Origin: Opitutia bacterium Tous-C1TDCM
GTDB taxonomy: Bacteria; Verrucomicrobiota; Verrucomicrobiia; Opitutales; Opitutaceae
Direction of reading: 5' to 3'
NCBI GenBank assembly: GCA_002288455.1
Contig: NEUS01000019.1
Coordinates: 1 to 42,976, forward strand
Length of the DNA stretch: 42,976 bases
This document shows positions 40,890 through 42,976 of the stretch, piece by piece. Every line of letters starts with the position of its first letter. Within the stretch, counting starts at the first letter, position 1. The notes below the pieces were generated by a model that had not been told where the DNA came from, made no database searches, and was given only the letters and a program-made list of their open reading frames with translations. The translations under genes and the position numbers were made by a program.

Positions 40890-42149
40890 ATGGATCCAAA
40901 ACCACCCGACAACAAGCGTCTGTTCTCCGTGCTCCTCGCCGCCTTTTTGGGCTGGATGTTCGACGGCATGGAAATGGGCCTCTTCCCGATTATCGCGCGG
41001 CCGGCGCTCCTGCAGATGCAGCAGGCCCAGGGGCTCGCGCTGAGCGACGCCTTTGTCGCGCAATGGATGGGTTACGCGACCGCTTCGTTTCTCGTCGGTG
41101 CCGCGCTCGGCGGCGTCGCCTTCGGCTGGCTCGGCGACCGGATCGGGCGCGTCAAGGCGATGGCGGTGAGCATTCTGGTCTACTCGTTGTTCACCGGCCT
41201 GATTTATTTCGCCCAGCAGCCCTGGCATTTGTGCGCGGCCCGCTTCATGGGCGCGCTCGGCATGGGCGGCGAATGGTCGCTCGGCATCGCGCTGGTCATG
41301 GAAGTCTGGCCGGAAAAGCACCGCCCGCTGATGGCCGGCGTGATCGGCGCCGCCGCCAATGTCGGCTTTGCGCTGATCTCGGTCCTGGCGATTTTCTTCA
41401 AGGTCGATGTCGATTCGTGGCGCTGGGTCGCCCTCATCGGCGCCGCGCCGGCGCTGCTGACCTTCGTGGTCCGCATCTTCGTGCCGGAATCCGAAAAATG
41501 GCACGCCGCCGTCCAAGCCGCGCCGACCAAGGTCAATCCGCTCAAGGAAATCTTCGGTCCCAAGCTCCTGAAAACGACGCTCATCGCCACCGCGCTTTCC
41601 TCGGTCGTGCTCATCGGCACCTGGGGTTCCGTGCAATGGCTGCCGCTCTGGGCCGACAAGATGGCCGGCGCCGCGGACCCGACGGCCAAGGGCTGGACCG
41701 GCATGAGCTCCGGCATCGGCGCCGTCGTCGGCTGCTTGGCCGGCGCCTATTTCGGCGGCTTCATCAGCCGCCGCCTCGGCTACTTCCTGCTGAGTCTCGG
41801 GTCGCTCATCTCGTGCGCGATTCTCTTCCGCGGATTCGATTCCTACGGCCCGATGTTCCTCGTGATGACGTTCATCGTCGGCGGCGTCACCGCGGCCTTC
41901 TACGGTTGGTTGCCGTTGTACCTGCCGGAACTGTTCCCGACGCGCGTGCGCGCCACCGGCCAAGGGCTTTCCTTCAACGCCGGCCGCATTTTCGCCGCCG
42001 TCGGTGCGCTGCAGATGGGCTCGTTGATGCAGCACACCTTCCACGGCAGCTACGCCCAGGCGGGCGCGGTCATCACGTTGGTCTACGCCTTCGGCCTCGT
42101 GCTGATCTGGTTCGCGCCCGAAACCAAGGGCAAGCCGCTGCCGGAGTAA
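40890..42149 (+). CDS. MFS transporter
   Basis: A 419 aa carrier with about 12 membrane helices. The N-terminal helix reads LLAAFLGWMFDGMEMGLFPI. Motif A is GWLGDRIGRVKAM, followed by FMGALGMGGEWSLGIALVME. The second half has GVTAAFYGWLPLYLPELFPT and VRATGQGLSFNAGRI. This layout recalls proton symporters of sugar, sialate or organic acids; substrate cannot be read from sequence. ATG 40890 gives a short hydrophilic lead (MDPKPPDNKR). Possibly co-transcribed with the DUF6807 gene. Confidence 0.9.
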   Translation: MDPKPPDNKRLFSVLLAAFLGWMFDGMEMGLFPIIARPALLQMQQAQGLALSDAFVAQWMGYATASFLVGAALGGVAFGWLGDRIGRVKAMAVSILVYSLFTGLIYFAQQPWHLCAARFMGALGMGGEWSLGIALVMEVWPEKHRPLMAGVIGAAANVGFALISVLAIFFKVDVDSWRWVALIGAAPALLTFVVRIFVPESEKWHAAVQAAPTKVNPLKEIFGPKLLKTTLIATALSSVVLIGTWGSVQWLPLWADKMAGAADPTAKGWTGMSSGIGAVVGCLAGAYFGGFISRRLGYFLLSLGSLISCAILFRGFDSYGPMFLVMTFIVGGVTAAFYGWLPLYLPELFPTRVRATGQGLSFNAGRIFAAVGALQMGSLMQHTFHGSYAQAGAVITLVYAFGLVLIWFAPETKGKPLPE

Positions 42150-42150
42150 G

Positions 42151-42288
42151 GCCGAACTCATGCAGTTGAGAGAGCTTGGCTGAGAGTTGAGCGCCAAACC
42201 GTCCGGTTTCGAACCTACCGTGCTGCGGTTGCGTTTCCGGGCCTCGACGGCTCGATCTCTCAACCCTCAACTTTCAACTCTCAACTGC
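42151..42288 (+). repeat. Heptad-armed inverted repeat element, copy 2
   Basis: Opposite orientation to copy 1 at 29661-29799. Units GTTGAGA, GAGCTTG, GCTGAGA, GTTGAGC (42165-42192) form one arm and TCTCAAC, CCTCAAC, TTTCAAC, TCTCAAC (42258-42285) the other, around a ~65-base centre. It fills the gap between the convergent MFS and kinase genes and could act as a two-way terminator. Confidence 0.8.
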
Positions 42289-42301
42289 TTCAGCTTTTGG
42301 C

Positions 42302-42976
42302 TCAGTCCCGCGCCGGCGGGTGCAGCGCCCGGTGCACGGCGTGGGCCAATTCGTCGGTCGTGAACGGCTTCGCCAGCAATTCGATCTGCCCGAGTTCGTC
42401 GAGCGCCTGCGGCGAAATCTTCGAGAAATACCCCGACATAATCACGATCGGGATTCCGGGACTCAGCCGTCGCAGCGCCGCCGCCAGCTCCGTGCCTTGC
42501 ATCCCGGGCATCGTCTGGTCGGTGACCAGTACGGCGCAGTGCCCCGGGTTGGCTTCCAGCTCTTCCAGGCAAGCTTCCGCGGAAGCGAAGATCAGGGTGC
42601 GGTAGCCCCGGCTCTCCAGGACGAGCTTCGTGCAACTGCCGACCACTTCCTCGTCGTCGACGACGCAGACGTACTCGCCGCCGCCGCGCGGGGCCTCGGC
42701 GAGCTCCTGGTCCGAGGCCTGTTTGCCCTCGCCGGCCGTCGGCAGGTAAATGTGGAACGTCGTCCCGTTCCCCGGCGTGCTGTCGACGTCGATCGCGCCG
42801 CGGTGCGAGCGCACGATGCCATGGACCACCGCCAGGCCGAGGCCCGTGCCTTCGCGGGTGTTTTTCGTGGTGAAGAACGGATCGAAAATCCGGCGCCGGG
42901 TGGATTCGTCCATGCCGTGGCCGGTGTCGCTGACGGAGAGCCGCACGTAGTTGTTGTTGGCGGCGGCGCCGAGCGT
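42302..42976 (-). CDS. Hybrid histidine kinase, 3' part (5' end outside window)
   Basis: The frame is open to the right edge. Visible residues begin in the ATPase domain (G1 DTGHGMDE, F-box FDPFFTTK, G2 [11 protein letters not shown]), followed after a short linker by a C-terminal receiver domain with VDDEE, the phosphoacceptor Asp in VTDQTMPGM and Lys in LAKPF. The GTG at 42946 is an internal Val codon. Sensor and dimerisation domains are outside, so the signal is unknown. It converges on the MFS gene. Confidence 0.93.
   Translation of the reverse strand, partial: TLGAAANNNYVRLSVSDTGHGMDESTRRRIFDPFFTTKNTREGTGLGLAVVHGIVRSHRGAIDVDSTPGNGTTFHIYLPTAGEGKQASDQELAEAPRGGGEYVCVVDDEEVVGSCTKLVLESRGYRTLIFASAEACLEELEANPGHCAVLVTDQTMPGMQGTELAAALRRLSPGIPIVIMSGYFSKISPQALDELGQIELLAKPFTTDELAHAVHRALHPPARD

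Overview
The window is a high-GC, gene-dense block from a Gram-negative, flagellated, chemotactic bacterium. The flagellum includes outer-membrane parts (FlgI P-ring and FlgH L-ring), export is FlhAB/FliOPQR, and flagellin control is of the FliW-CsrA type. Gene order, the short FlgD, FlgE and FliN proteins, and a DUF6807 protein beside an MFS carrier suggest a Verrucomicrobiota lineage near Opitutaceae. That assignment is inference; there is no rRNA here to test it.

Layout. (1) 1-6523 is a chemotaxis module. cheA (5' end outside the window) and an HDOD gene run rightward to a strong terminator. Converging on them is a leftward operon cheR-cheB-[REC/degenerate HD-GYP]-cheD. (2) 6755-21589 is the first rightward flagellar block: flgBC-fliEFGHIJ-motE-like-fliK-flgDE-fliLMNOPQR, with many 4-base ATGA overlaps. 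(3) 21830-29427 is the second block: flhB-flhA-flhF-74 aa membrane protein-fliA-motA-motB-81 aa Cys protein. (4) 30009-39356 is the third block: flgF-flgG-flgA-flgH-flgI-flgJ-flgN-flgK-flgL-fliW-csrA-fliC. (5) 39491-42976 is unrelated: a DUF6807 protein, an MFS transporter and, converging, the 3' part of a hybrid histidine kinase.

Regulation visible in the DNA. Sigma-54 (-24/-12) promoters sit directly in front of flgB, flhB and flgF, the first genes of the three flagellar blocks. A fourth lies inside fliK and shares 24 identical bases with the flhB promoter. In all four cases the predicted transcription start is only 1-7 bases before an in-frame ATG, so the mRNAs should be nearly leaderless. 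Almost no gene in the window has a recognisable Shine-Dalgarno sequence, which fits that picture.

Most unusual features: the intragenic sigma-54 promoter in fliK; period-7 (heptad) repeat arrays that end exactly four bases before the ATG of both flgK and flgL; two copies of a ~138-bp element with heptad-repeat arms; an FlhF whose GTPase motifs are degenerate, with no flhG beside it; and a degenerate HD-GYP response regulator in the chemotaxis operon. fliD, fliS, flgM, cheY and cheW are not in the window.
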